Assembly: GCA_963825415.1 (NCBI GenBank)
Contig: CAWGTD010000001.1
Span: 4,520 to 68,519, forward strand
Reading direction: 5' to 3'
Origin: BP-464 sp963825415
GTDB taxonomy: Bacteria > Actinomycetota > Thermoleophilia > Solirubrobacterales > Solirubrobacteraceae
Length of the DNA stretch: 64,000 bases
Shown: one piece after another, positions 8,062 to 16,319 of the stretch
Layout: each line of letters starts with the position of its first letter
How positions within the stretch are numbered: the stretch's first letter is position 1
Translations under genes and position numbers: made by a program
The notes under the pieces: model-generated
Told to the model about the DNA's origin: nothing
Database searches by the model: none
Seen by the model: the letters and a program-made list of their open reading frames with translations, nothing else

Positions 8062-8850
8062 GTGTCCCTCGCGGTGCCGCGCAAGAGCGTCCTCGACCAG
8101 TTCCGCCTGGACGGGAAGGTCGCGGTCGTGACGGGCGCCTCCACCGGGCTCGGGGTCGCCTTCGCGCTTGCGCTGGCCGAGGCCGGTGCCGACGTCGTGC
8201 TGGCGGCGCGGCGCGCCGAGCTGCTGGAGGACACCAGCGACCAGGTGGCCCAGCTGGGCCGCCAGGCGCTGCCCGTCCCCACCGACGTCGCCGACCCCGA
8301 GGCCTGCACCGCCGTCGTCGAGGCCACGATCGAGCGCTTCGGCCGGGTCGACGTGCTGGTCAACAACGCCGGTACGGCCGACGCCGTGCCGGCGCTGGTC
8401 GAGTCGCCCGAGGAGTTCCGCCGGGTCATCGACGTCAACCTCAACGGCGCGTTCTGGATGGCACAGGCGTGCGCGCGCGTGATGGAGGCGGGGTCCTCGA
8501 TCGTGAACGTCTCCAGCGTGCTGGGCATCAGCCGCAGCGAGCTCCCGAGCGCCGCGTACTCGGCGAGCAAGGCGGGGCTCATCGGGCTGACCCGCGACCT
8601 GGCGGCCCAGTGGGCGCAGCGCCGCGGCATCCGGGTCAACGCGCTCGCGCCCGCGTTCTTCGCCACCGACCTGACCGGGCCGCTGCTCGCCGACGAGCAG
8701 CTGCACGAGTCGATCCTCGACCGCACGCCGATGCACCGTCTGGGCCACCCCGAGGAACTGTGCGGAGCTCTGCTGTTCCTGGCTTCCGACGCCGGGTCCT
8801 ACGTGACCGGCACGACGCTGCCGGTCGACGGCGGCTGGAGCATGGTCTAG
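8062..8850 (+). CDS. short-chain dehydrogenase/reductase (SDR)
   Basis: 262 residues, GTG start. It has the cofactor loop TGASTGLG (about residue 22), the NNAG motif, the VNVSS serine, the catalytic YSASK and the C-terminal PVDGGW typical of classical FabG-like SDRs. The gene is divergent from the sugar-acid operon and shares its short regulatory gap, so it probably acts in the same pathway, for example as the initial sugar or alcohol dehydrogenase. Its TAG stop overlaps the TAG stop of the converging E1 beta gene through a shared CTAG at 8847-8850. Specificity cannot be assigned. Confidence 0.9.
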   Translation: MSLAVPRKSVLDQFRLDGKVAVVTGASTGLGVAFALALAEAGADVVLAARRAELLEDTSDQVAQLGRQALPVPTDVADPEACTAVVEATIERFGRVDVLVNNAGTADAVPALVESPEEFRRVIDVNLNGAFWMAQACARVMEAGSSIVNVSSVLGISRSELPSAAYSASKAGLIGLTRDLAAQWAQRRGIRVNALAPAFFATDLTGPLLADEQLHESILDRTPMHRLGHPEELCGALLFLASDAGSYVTGTTLPVDGGWSMV

Positions 8851-9824
8851 GCCAGCGCGGTCCGCGCGGCGCCGACGACGTCCTCGACCTGGGGGAAGTA
8901 CCAGCGCTCCAGCGCGCTGGGAAACGGGACCGGGGCGAACGGAGCGCCGACCCGTTGCACCGGAGCGCGGAGCAGGCCGAAGCCCGGACCGGCGGCCAGC
9001 GCCGCCACCTCGGCCCCGGGCCCGAACGCGGTCACCGCGTCGTGCACGACGACCAGTCGCCCGGTCTTGGCCAACGAGGCCAGCAAGGTGCCCTCGTCGA
9101 GGGGGCTCAGCGTGCGCAGGTCGACGACCTCGGCCGAGACCCCGTCGTCGTCCGCGAGCGAGCCGGCGGCGTCGAGCGCGCGGGGAACCGCCGCGCCCCA
9201 CGCGACGATGGTCACGTCGGTGCCCTCGCGCACCACCGAAGCCTTGCCGATCGGCACGGCGGCATCGCCATCGGGCACCTCGCCGCGGCGGCCCCACAGG
9301 GCCAGGCTCTCCACCACGACCACGGGGTTGGGATCGCGGATTGCGGCCAGCAGCAGGCCCTTGGCGTCCGCGGGGTTCGACGGCCAGACGACCTTCAGAC
9401 CCGGGACGTGGGCCACCCAGGCCTCGAGGCTCTGGCCGTGCTGTGGCCCGGTGCCGCGCCCGGCGCCGCACATGGTCCGGATCACCAGCGGCGCGCTGAA
9501 CTCGCCGGCCGAGATCGACGCGACCTTGGCCGCGTGGTTGACCAACTGGTCGGACGCCAGCGTCAGGAAGTCCATGAACATGATCTCGAGCACCGGGCGC
9601 AGGCCGGTCATCGCCGCGCCGGTGGCGAGCCCGACGAGGATCTGCTCGCTGATCGGCGTGTCGCGGACGCGCGCGGGGCCGTAGGCCTCGAGCAGCCCCT
9701 TCGTGGCGACATAGACGCCGCCGGCGCGCGCCACGTCCTCGCCGAGCACCACGACGGTCGGGTCGCGCTCCATCTCCTCGTGCAGCGCGTCGTTGATCGC
9801 CTGCCAGTACTTGCGCTCGGCCAT
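8847..9824 (-). CDS. 2-oxoacid dehydrogenase E1 component, beta subunit
   Basis: 325 residues, ATG start. VLGEDVARAGGVYVATKGL near residue 25, then RVRDTPISEQ and GLRPVLEIMFMDF, identify the transketolase-like beta subunit of the PDH/acetoin/branched-chain 2-oxoacid dehydrogenase E1. It forms a ThDP-dependent heterotetramer with the alpha subunit encoded just before it (gap of three bases). The enzyme decarboxylates a 2-oxo acid (or cleaves acetoin) and hands the acyl group to a lipoyl domain. No E2 acyltransferase or E3 is in the operon, but a free lipoyl domain is (13202-13438). The substrate is unknown. Confidence 0.92.
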   Translation of the reverse strand: MAERKYWQAINDALHEEMERDPTVVVLGEDVARAGGVYVATKGLLEAYGPARVRDTPISEQILVGLATGAAMTGLRPVLEIMFMDFLTLASDQLVNHAAKVASISAGEFSAPLVIRTMCGAGRGTGPQHGQSLEAWVAHVPGLKVVWPSNPADAKGLLLAAIRDPNPVVVVESLALWGRRGEVPDGDAAVPIGKASVVREGTDVTIVAWGAAVPRALDAAGSLADDDGVSAEVVDLRTLSPLDEGTLLASLAKTGRLVVVHDAVTAFGPGAEVAALAAGPGFGLLRAPVQRVGAPFAPVPFPSALERWYFPQVEDVVGAARTALA

Positions 9825-9827
9825 GGC

Positions 9828-10775
9828 TCAGGCGTAGACGTCCTCGAGGATCTGCTCCGGCCGCGCAGCCTGCCCGGCGCGGGCACGCTCGAGCGCCACG
9901 TCGATCTGGCCGTGTGCCTCCTCCGCCAGCCGCGTGAGCTCCTCGGCGCCCACCTGGGGCTCGAGCGTGCCCCGCAGCACCACGATCGGGTCGCGCGCGC
10001 GCCACTCCTCGACCTCGCCGGCGTCGCGATAGCTCTCGGGATCGCCGACGTAGTGCCCGCTCCACCGGTACGTCGCCGCCTCGATCAGGGTCGGGCCGTC
10101 GCCGGCACGGGCGCGGTCGACGGCCTCCGTCGCCACGGCATGCACCGCCAGGACGTCGTTGCCGTCGACGGGCACCGCGGGGATCCCGTGAGCAGCGGCG
10201 TAGTCGACGACGCGGGCGCTGAGGTGCAGGCTGACGTGGGTGAGCTCGGCGTACTGGTTGTTCTCGCAGCACAGCACGAGCGGGAGGCGCCACAGAGCCG
10301 CGATGTTCAGCGCCTCGTGCAGCGTCCCCTCTGCCGCGGCGCCCTCTCCGAAGAACGCCACCGCCACCCGGTCCTCGCCGAGGACCTGGGCCGAGAACGC
10401 GGCTCCGACAGCCATCCCGAGGCTGCCTCCGACGATCGCCGTCGCGCCCAGGATCCCGCTGGACGGGTCGGCGATGTGCATCGAGCCGGCCCGACCGCGG
10501 CAGTAGCCGGCGTCCAACCCGAAGAGCTCGGCGAACATCCGCTCGGGGTCCCCACCCTTGGCCAGGCAATGGCCGTGGCCGCGGTGGGTCGTCGTGATGT
10601 GGTCGTCGCGCCGCAGGGCGCCGCAGACGCCGGCGGCGACGGCCTCCTGGCCGAGCGAGAGGTGCAGATTGCCCTCGAGCTTGGCCTGTCGCACGAGGCT
10701 CTCCCCCGCCTGCTCGAAGGCCCGGACGACGCACATCGTGCGGTAGAGCTCCAGCTGACGCGCGACGTCGGTCAC
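9828..10775 (-). CDS. 2-oxoacid dehydrogenase E1 component, alpha subunit
   Basis: 315 residues from a GTG at 10775 whose GTGA overlaps the stop of the MaoC gene. The ThDP/Mg motif runs from GEGAAAEGTLHEALNIAA to the paired asparagines of CCENNQYA (about residues 155 to 190). THRGHGHCLAKG and GRAGSMHIAD are typical of acetoin/pyruvate dehydrogenase alpha chains. It pairs with the beta subunit at 8847. Size and motifs fit the AcoA/PdhA group but do not separate acetoin, pyruvate and branched-chain substrates. Its placement after a CoA ligase and hydratase genes suggests a 2-oxo acid formed within, or feeding, a beta-oxidation-like pathway. Confidence 0.92.
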   Translation of the reverse strand: MTDVARQLELYRTMCVVRAFEQAGESLVRQAKLEGNLHLSLGQEAVAAGVCGALRRDDHITTTHRGHGHCLAKGGDPERMFAELFGLDAGYCRGRAGSMHIADPSSGILGATAIVGGSLGMAVGAAFSAQVLGEDRVAVAFFGEGAAAEGTLHEALNIAALWRLPLVLCCENNQYAELTHVSLHLSARVVDYAAAHGIPAVPVDGNDVLAVHAVATEAVDRARAGDGPTLIEAATYRWSGHYVGDPESYRDAGEVEEWRARDPIVVLRGTLEPQVGAEELTRLAEEAHGQIDVALERARAGQAARPEQILEDVYA

Positions 10776-11182
10776 GGCCCCAGCACCACGGTCGACCATC
10801 CGTTCACGCACAGCTCGTCGCGCTGGTTTCGCTCCTCGAGGGCGAGCTCGACCTCGAGTCCGCCGTCGCGCTCGGCGACGGCGGTGACCTCACCCGTCAC
10901 CGTCAGCTCGTCGCCCGGGACGGCCGGCCCGCGGTTCTGCCAGCCGAAGCGCCGCACGCGCACAGGCCCGAACGCGGCGCGCACGGCCTCGAGCAGGAAG
11001 CAGGCGTGCAGGTGCGATTGGACCAGGACGTCGGGGTAGCCCTCCGATTCCGCGTACGGCCGGTCGTAATGGATCCGGTGGGCGTTCCACGTCGCGGCGC
11101 TGAAGAGGAAGAGCTGCGCGCGGCTGGGAGCGCGGACGAGCGGTTCGAGGCGATCGCCGACAGCGGGGCGCACGGCGGTCAT
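10772..11182 (-). CDS. MaoC-like hot-dog hydratase, C-half subunit (Htd2/mesaconyl-CoA hydratase type)
   Basis: 136 residues, ATG at 11182 within an ATGA overlap with the preceding gene. The active-site region reads ATWNAHRIHYDRPYAESEGYP, the form seen in the C-terminal half of Htd2-like and mesaconyl-CoA-type hydratases, with the HRIHYD histidine and aspartate. It would form a heterodimer with the N-half protein at 11179-11640 and hydrate an enoyl-CoA or dehydrate a 3-hydroxyacyl-CoA. In the operon it follows acyl-CoA ligase and acyl-CoA dehydrogenase, consistent with the hydration step after unsaturation. Confidence 0.85.
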   Translation of the reverse strand: MTAVRPAVGDRLEPLVRAPSRAQLFLFSAATWNAHRIHYDRPYAESEGYPDVLVQSHLHACFLLEAVRAAFGPVRVRRFGWQNRGPAVPGDELTVTGEVTAVAERDGGLEVELALEERNQRDELCVNGWSTVVLGP

Positions 11183-11640
11183 CGGCCGATCAGCGTCTCG
11201 CGGCACGTCAGCAGGTCGCGGCCGTCGGCGCCGCGGAACACCGTGACGATCTCCATGAGCAGCAGCGCCCCGCCGCCGCCGGCCTTCAGGTCCACGCGGT
11301 CGAGGGCGGGCACCGCGGTGAACTCCTCGTCGTAGGCCGGCGCGTCGTGGAACTCGAGGTCCTGGCCGCCGCCCATCAGCCGCAGGCCCTCCAGCGGCAG
11401 CCACGCTTCGCGCCCGACCCCGGTCCCGTCCTCGCGCAGATCGTCGAGCGGCGGGCCCGACTCCCACTCCAGCGTGCTCGACAGCATCAGCGCCGGAACG
11501 CCGGGCTCCTGGCCGTCCCCCGCCGCCACCGCGAACCGCCGCGCGTCGCGTGCCGAGATGCTGCCGCGGACCTCGGGACCCGCCTGGCCCACCAATGGCA
11601 TGAGGCGGGCGTGGGCGGTCTCGACCCGGTCGTCGGTCAT
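11179..11640 (-). CDS. MaoC-like N-terminal half subunit (FAS1-type dehydratase N domain)
   Basis: 152 or so residues from ATG at 11640, which overlaps the ligase stop as ATGA. The text WLPLEGLRLMGGGQDLEFHD followed by APAYDEEF is typical of the non-catalytic N-terminal hot-dog half of Htd2/HadA-like hydratases, which shapes the acyl tunnel. It is encoded immediately before the catalytic C-half protein with a four-base overlap, so the two are almost certainly one enzyme. No catalytic His/Asp pair is visible in this half, as expected. Confidence 0.82.
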   Translation of the reverse strand: MTDDRVETAHARLMPLVGQAGPEVRGSISARDARRFAVAAGDGQEPGVPALMLSSTLEWESGPPLDDLREDGTGVGREAWLPLEGLRLMGGGQDLEFHDAPAYDEEFTAVPALDRVDLKAGGGGALLLMEIVTVFRGADGRDLLTCRETLIGR

Positions 11641-13199
11641 CCCGGCCCGCCTCCCGCCGCCGCGAGCGCCCGAAGCTGCTTCTTCTCGACCTTGCCGACC
11701 GAAGTCACCGGAAGCCCGTCCTGGAAGGACCACACCGTCGGAATCTTGAACGCCGCCAGCCGCTCACCGCAGTACGACTCGAGCTCGGTCTCGTCGAGCG
11801 TCGTCCCGGGGACGAACGCCACGAAGGCCATGACCGCCTCGTCGCGGATCGGGTCGGGCACGCCGATCACGGCCGCCTGAGCGACGGCCGGATGCTCGAG
11901 CAGCACGCTCTCGACCTCCGAGGCCGAGACGTTCTCGCCGGCCCGCTTGACGATGTCCTTCGCCCGGTCGAAGAAGTACAGGTAGCCCTCGTCGTCGGCG
12001 TAGACGTTGTCGCCGGTGTGCAGCCACCCGTCGCGCAACGTCGCGGCCGTCGCGGCGGGGTCCTTGAGGTACTCCTTGAACAGGGTGCGCCCCGGAACGC
12101 CGCCGACCAGCAGCTCGCCGATCTCGCCCGCGGCGACATCGCGCCCGTCGGCGTCGACGATGCGCACGGTGCGATCGAGCACCGGGCGGCCGATCGAGGG
12201 CCAGCGACGGGGCCCGTTGACCGGGCAGACCGCCACCTCCGTCATGGCCTCGGAGAGGCCGTAGCCGTTGATGAGCTCGACCCCGAAGCGCCGCTCGAAC
12301 GCGTCCTTCTCGCCATCGGGAACGTTGATCGCGTAGGACACGCGCCGCAGCGCGTGGTCCCGATCCGACGGGCGCTCCGGCTGGGCGAGCAGCGTGCGCA
12401 GGATCATCGCCACGATGCTGATGTGGGTGGCGCGGTGCTCGCGGACCTGGTCGACGAACCGCGTCGCCGAGAACGCCTCGAGGAAGACCGCCGTCGCGCC
12501 CAGGGTGAGCGCGTTCATGAGCGTGATCGACTGCGCGTTGACGTGGAACAACGGCAGCGCCGACAGCAGCCGGTCGTCGCCGTCGAGCAGCAGGGTGCGG
12601 GAGCTGCGCTCGCCCGACCACAGCCAGTTGGCATGGGTGAGGACCACGCCCTTGGGCAGCGCGGTCGTGCCCGAGGTGAACACCACCTCGAGCGGCGCCT
12701 CGGACTCCAGCCGCGGCTCGGCTGAGAGCGGAAGCGCGCCGGCCAGCTGTTCGAACGGCACGTCACCCGGCCGCGGGGCGTCGGTGACGACCAGCGCGGG
12801 CGCCCCCCCGTCGGCGGCGAGCTCCTCGAAGGCCGGGAGGTGGACGGCCGACGTGACGGCCAGCCGGGCCTCGGAGAACCCGACGACGTGGCGCATCTCG
12901 CGCGCGCCGTTGGCGGTGTTCGAGGGCACGGCGACGGCGCCCAGGCGCGCCAGGCCCAACACCGCGAGCAGGAACTCGGCGCAGTTGGCCAGATGGACGA
13001 CGACCGTGTCCCCGCGCCCGACCCCGAGCGCCGCGAAGCCGCCGGCCACGCGCCGCGATGCCTCCGCCAGCTCGTCGTAGGACAGCTGGGCGACGGTCCC
13101 GCCCGCGTCCTCGAAGACGACCGCGGGATGGCCGGCCCGGCGCTCGGCCTGCTGGTCGAGGAGCATGGGCAACGTGCGATCCCCGACGAGGTCGATCAT
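11637..13199 (-). CDS. AMP-forming acyl-CoA ligase
   Basis: 520 residues, ATG at 13199, two bases after the lipoyl-domain gene. All ANL-superfamily marks are present: the nucleotide loop VFTSGTTALPKG (about residues 170 to 182), NGYGLSEAM, GWLHTGD, the hinge region DRAKDIVKRAGENVSASEVE and the C-terminal catalytic lysine in SVGKVEKKQ. It adenylates a carboxylic acid and transfers it to CoA. Sequence style resembles CaiC-like (carnitine/crotonobetaine) and medium-chain ligases; specificity is not readable. It would start the pathway of this operon, with ACAD and MaoC next. Confidence 0.92.
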   Translation of the reverse strand: MIDLVGDRTLPMLLDQQAERRAGHPAVVFEDAGGTVAQLSYDELAEASRRVAGGFAALGVGRGDTVVVHLANCAEFLLAVLGLARLGAVAVPSNTANGAREMRHVVGFSEARLAVTSAVHLPAFEELAADGGAPALVVTDAPRPGDVPFEQLAGALPLSAEPRLESEAPLEVVFTSGTTALPKGVVLTHANWLWSGERSSRTLLLDGDDRLLSALPLFHVNAQSITLMNALTLGATAVFLEAFSATRFVDQVREHRATHISIVAMILRTLLAQPERPSDRDHALRRVSYAINVPDGEKDAFERRFGVELINGYGLSEAMTEVAVCPVNGPRRWPSIGRPVLDRTVRIVDADGRDVAAGEIGELLVGGVPGRTLFKEYLKDPAATAATLRDGWLHTGDNVYADDEGYLYFFDRAKDIVKRAGENVSASEVESVLLEHPAVAQAAVIGVPDPIRDEAVMAFVAFVPGTTLDETELESYCGERLAAFKIPTVWSFQDGLPVTSVGKVEKKQLRALAAAGGGPG

Positions 13200-13201
13200 C
13201 G

Positions 13202-13438
13202 CTATCCGGCCTCGAAGACGGCCAGGAGGTCGCCGACGGCCACCTCGCTGCCGTCGTCGGCGTGGACAGCGGTCAGGAGTCCGGTCACCGGCGCCTCGAG
13301 CTCGGTGCTCGCCTTGTCGGTCTCGACGACGACGACGGCCTCGCCCTCGGCCACCTGCTCGCCGACCGCGAACAGCCACTCGGTGATCGTCGCATCCTCC
13401 ACTCCGTTGCCGAGCGCCGGCATCCTCAGCTCGACCAT
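13202..13438 (-). CDS. stand-alone lipoyl/biotinyl carrier domain
   Basis: 78 residues that consist of one lipoyl domain only. ETDKAST around residues 39 to 45 places the modified lysine at the tip of the hairpin, exactly as in E2 lipoyl domains; the acidic EVETDK-type context argues for lipoate rather than biotin (biotin domains use MKM). There is no E2 catalytic domain attached or nearby. It lies 9 bases after the acyl-CoA dehydrogenase gene and 2 bases before the ligase. It probably accepts the acyl group made by the E1 pair at 8847-10775, either as a free carrier or working with the housekeeping E2/E3. Confidence 0.88.
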   Translation of the reverse strand: MVELRMPALGNGVEDATITEWLFAVGEQVAEGEAVVVVETDKASTELEAPVTGLLTAVHADDGSEVAVGDLLAVFEAG

Positions 13439-13447
13439 CGGCGGCCT

Positions 13448-14608
13448 CTAGTACGACCGGGGAAGCCCGAGGCTCTCCCCGACCATGTTCTTGACCATCT
13501 CGTTCGTGATGGGCGAGAAGGTGTAGAGCCGCGCGTCGCGCCAGTAGCGCTGCATGGCGTGCTCCATCATGTAGCCGTGGCCGCCCATGATCTGCATGCC
13601 CCGCTCGGTCGCCCGCACCGCGGCCTCTGACGCCGCCCACTTGGCGATCGAGCACTCCAGGTGCGCGGGCATGCCGTTGGACTGCAGCCACGCCGCCTTG
13701 TAGGTCATCGTGCGAGCCATCTCGAGCTCCATCGCGGACTCGGCAAGCATGTGCTGCACGGCCTGGAACTGACCGATGGGCTTGTTGAAGGCCACGCGCT
13801 CCTTCGCGTAGGCGACCGCGTCCTCCAGCGCTCCGCGCCCGAAGCCCAGCGACTGCGACGCGATCAGGATGCGCTCGTTGTTGAGCGTCTGCATGACCTG
13901 GTGAAAGCCGCGCCCGACCTCGCCGAGCACGGCGTCGTCGCCCACCTCGACGTCGTCGAGGAACACGAAGCAGGAGTGCGGCACGCGGTTGCCGACCTTC
14001 GGCTGAGGCACGATCTCGACCCCCGGCGTGTCGGGCTTGACGAGGAACATGCTCATCCCGCCGGTGCGCTTCGGCGGCGACGGGTCGGTGACCGCCACCA
14101 CCACGATGAGCTCCGCCTCCAGCGCCCCGCTGCAGAAGATCTTCTGGCCGTTGATCGACCAGCCCCCATCCGTCGGGCGGGCGCGCGTCCGCACGCCGTT
14201 GAGCATGTCGGTCCCGCCCGCCGGCTCCGTGAGGGCGAGGGCCATGGGCAGCTCGCCTCGGGACATCCTGGGCAGCAGCTCGGCGCGCTGCTCGTCGCTG
14301 CCCGACTTGAGGATCGAGTAGCCGCCGAACGAGACGGTCGCGATGAACAGGTTGGCGATCGGATTGGCCCCGCGGGCCAGCTCCTCGACGACGATCGCCT
14401 CGTCGATGATGTCCCCGCCGGCGCCGCCGTGCTCCTCGGGGAACGGCAGCCCGAAGATCCCGAGCTCGCCGAAGCGCCGCCACACGTCCCACGGGAACGT
14501 CTCGGTCTCGTCCCACTGCTGCAGGTTCTCGCGGCTGATCTCGCGGGAGCAGAAGTCGCGGACCATGCGCTGTAGATCGCGCTGCTCGTCGGACAGGGCG
14601 AAGTTCAC
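13448..14608 (-). CDS. acyl-CoA dehydrogenase
   Basis: 386 residues, GTG start. It begins NFALSDEQRDLQRMVRDFCS, has LTEPAGGTDM of the FAD/substrate site (about residue 140), KPIGQFQAVQHMLAE, and the C-terminal GHGYMMEHAMQRYWRDAR. The C-terminal loop is SPITNEM rather than the YEGT that carries the catalytic base in medium-chain ACADs; the ACAD at 49405 has the same variant (GPITNEM) and the same GLPRSY ending, so the two are close paralogues. It is the first gene of the seven-gene lipoyl/E1 operon, with a perfect palindrome 18 bases upstream. The reaction is alpha,beta-desaturation of an acyl-CoA. Confidence 0.92.
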   Translation of the reverse strand: MNFALSDEQRDLQRMVRDFCSREISRENLQQWDETETFPWDVWRRFGELGIFGLPFPEEHGGAGGDIIDEAIVVEELARGANPIANLFIATVSFGGYSILKSGSDEQRAELLPRMSRGELPMALALTEPAGGTDMLNGVRTRARPTDGGWSINGQKIFCSGALEAELIVVVAVTDPSPPKRTGGMSMFLVKPDTPGVEIVPQPKVGNRVPHSCFVFLDDVEVGDDAVLGEVGRGFHQVMQTLNNERILIASQSLGFGRGALEDAVAYAKERVAFNKPIGQFQAVQHMLAESAMELEMARTMTYKAAWLQSNGMPAHLECSIAKWAASEAAVRATERGMQIMGGHGYMMEHAMQRYWRDARLYTFSPITNEMVKNMVGESLGLPRSY

Positions 14609-14625
14609 GCGGCCACCCTACTTAC

Positions 14626-14639
14626 TTACCGGCCGGTAA
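14626..14639. promoter_or_regulatory. TetR-type operator, copy 5 (perfect palindrome)
   Basis: TTACCGGCCGGTAA is a perfect 14-base palindrome in the 37-base gap between the ThDP gene end and the start of the ACAD gene (14608). It would control the seven-gene operon 14608 to 8847. It lacks the extra GAC/GTC of the other copies, so it may represent a shorter-spaced variant. Confidence 0.65.
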
Positions 14640-14645
14640 TCCAGG

Positions 14646-16319
14646 TCAGTACGCCGCGCGGCGTTCCTCGGCGAAGAACGCGTTCCAGAAGCTGTCGATG
14701 ATCACCGCGTCCGAGATGCGGACGTCGATCAGCGCCGGCCCGCGCTCAGCCTGGAACTCCCGGACGGCCTCGCCCAGCTCGTCGACCGATTCCGCGCGGG
14801 CGCCGCGGGCGCCCAGCGCCCGCGCCACGGCGGCGAAGTCCGGGCCGGGGATGCGCGCCGACGTCGAGTCGAGCCCGAGCGCGTCGAGCTTGTGGAACTC
14901 GGCGGCGAGCCCGTTGTCGTTGAAGACCACGACGAGGATGTCGATGCCGTAGCGGACGGCGGTGTCGAGCTCCTGGATCGACATCATCAGGCTGCCGTCG
15001 CCCTCGATCAGGACCATCCGGCGCTCGGGCTCGGCCACGGCCGCGCCCAACGCGCCCGCGAACGTCTGCCCGATCACGCCGAACTCCGGCACCGTGAAGT
15101 ACGAGCTCGCGTCGCGGCCCCGGAGGAAGACCAACGGCCACTGCCAGAAGTGCCCGATCCCGATGGCGAAGCGCGTCTCCGGGGCGGCCGCCTCGCCGAG
15201 CCGCAGGACCGCGTCGCGTGGGTGGACCGTTCCCGGCGCGAGCTCGACCGGCGGCTGGGCGAGGTCGGGTACGTCGACCTCGCCCAGGACCGACGTCCAA
15301 TCGCCGGACGATTCTTCAAGTGCATCGAGCAAAAGCTGTGCCGTCCGGCGCGCGTCGCCCTGCACGTAGCAGTCGGCGCGGCGCTTGCCACCCGGCTGGC
15401 GGACCGGCATCCGCCGGCCGTCCATCACCTCGTCGGGCCGTACCGAGACGTGGATCACGCGCGCCTGCGGCGCGATGCTCCCGTTGTGCGTCGTGTACTG
15501 GTTGAGGCTGGCGCCGACCGCCAGCAGGCAGTCGGACTGCTCGAGGATCGCGCGGGTGCGTCCCGACGTCAGCCCGCCGACGATGTCGAGGTCGCGCGGA
15601 TGGCCGTCGAACAGGCCCTTGGCCCGCAACGTCGTGGCCACCACCGCTCCGGTGCGGTCGGCCAGCGCGATCAGCTCGTCGCGTGCCCCGATCGCGCCGC
15701 GACCCGCGAGGATCGCCGGCCGCGCGGCGGCCGAGAGGATCCCCGCCGCCTCGGCGAGCGCGTCCGCGTCGGGGGCGATCGCCTGCGGCGGCCCGACGAG
15801 CTCGGAGCTGGGCAGGTACTCGCCGTCGGGCACCTCCTCTTCCTGGACGTCGAATGCGGCGCTGAGCACGACGGGCTGGCCGACGCGCGCCAGGTGGAAC
15901 GCGGCGCGCACGTCCTCGGCGGCGCCGGCCGCGTCGCGCAGGTCGACGGCGGCCGCCTCGGCGGTCTCGGCGAGGCGGCGCTGGTCGAAGCGCTGCTGGT
16001 AGTAACGGTCGCGCCGCGGCGAGTCGCCCGCGATGACGAGCAGCGGCGTGGCGTTGCGGCTGGCGATGATCAAGGTCGTCGCCACGAGTGACAGGCCCGG
16101 GCCGCAGGTGACCGTGCAGACCGCGGGGCGGCCGGTGAGGCGGGCGTAGCCCTCTGCCATGCCCGCCGCATTCGCTTCGTGGCGGCAATAGATGACGCGC
16201 TTGCCCTCCATGGCCTCGAACGCGGTGAGCCACATCATGTTGCCGTCGCCCATGACGCCGAAGACGGTGTCGACACCCTCGGCGGCGACGGCCTGGGCGA
16301 TCAGCTCGTGGACCTTCAT
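14646..16319 (-). CDS. ThDP-dependent enzyme of the acetolactate synthase/benzoylformate decarboxylase family
   Basis: 557 residues from ATG at 16319 (ATGA overlap with the CMD gene). The catalytic glutamate region is YCRHEANAAGMAEGYAR (about residue 50) and the ThDP motif is GDGSLMMSIQELDTAVRYG ending in NDNG (about residues 440 to 470). The middle domain resembles the FAD/ADP-binding domain of acetolactate synthase but there is no IlvN partner, so a decarboxylase, carboligase or oxalyl-CoA-decarboxylase-like role is possible. Its partner gene encodes a double CMD protein. The pair has its own operator (17132-17151). The 2-oxo acid substrate is not predictable. Confidence 0.85.
   Translation of the reverse strand: MKVHELIAQAVAAEGVDTVFGVMGDGNMMWLTAFEAMEGKRVIYCRHEANAAGMAEGYARLTGRPAVCTVTCGPGLSLVATTLIIASRNATPLLVIAGDSPRRDRYYQQRFDQRRLAETAEAAAVDLRDAAGAAEDVRAAFHLARVGQPVVLSAAFDVQEEEVPDGEYLPSSELVGPPQAIAPDADALAEAAGILSAAARPAILAGRGAIGARDELIALADRTGAVVATTLRAKGLFDGHPRDLDIVGGLTSGRTRAILEQSDCLLAVGASLNQYTTHNGSIAPQARVIHVSVRPDEVMDGRRMPVRQPGGKRRADCYVQGDARRTAQLLLDALEESSGDWTSVLGEVDVPDLAQPPVELAPGTVHPRDAVLRLGEAAAPETRFAIGIGHFWQWPLVFLRGRDASSYFTVPEFGVIGQTFAGALGAAVAEPERRMVLIEGDGSLMMSIQELDTAVRYGIDILVVVFNDNGLAAEFHKLDALGLDSTSARIPGPDFAAVARALGARGARAESVDELGEAVREFQAERGPALIDVRISDAVIIDSFWNAFFAEERRAAY

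Noticed and set aside
11637..14516. Single 959-codon minus-strand frame as a fused ACAD-ligase protein
   Set aside because: Only its last 520 codons are the ligase. The front part reads the ACAD and lipoyl genes in the wrong frame, while both have their own clean frames and starts.
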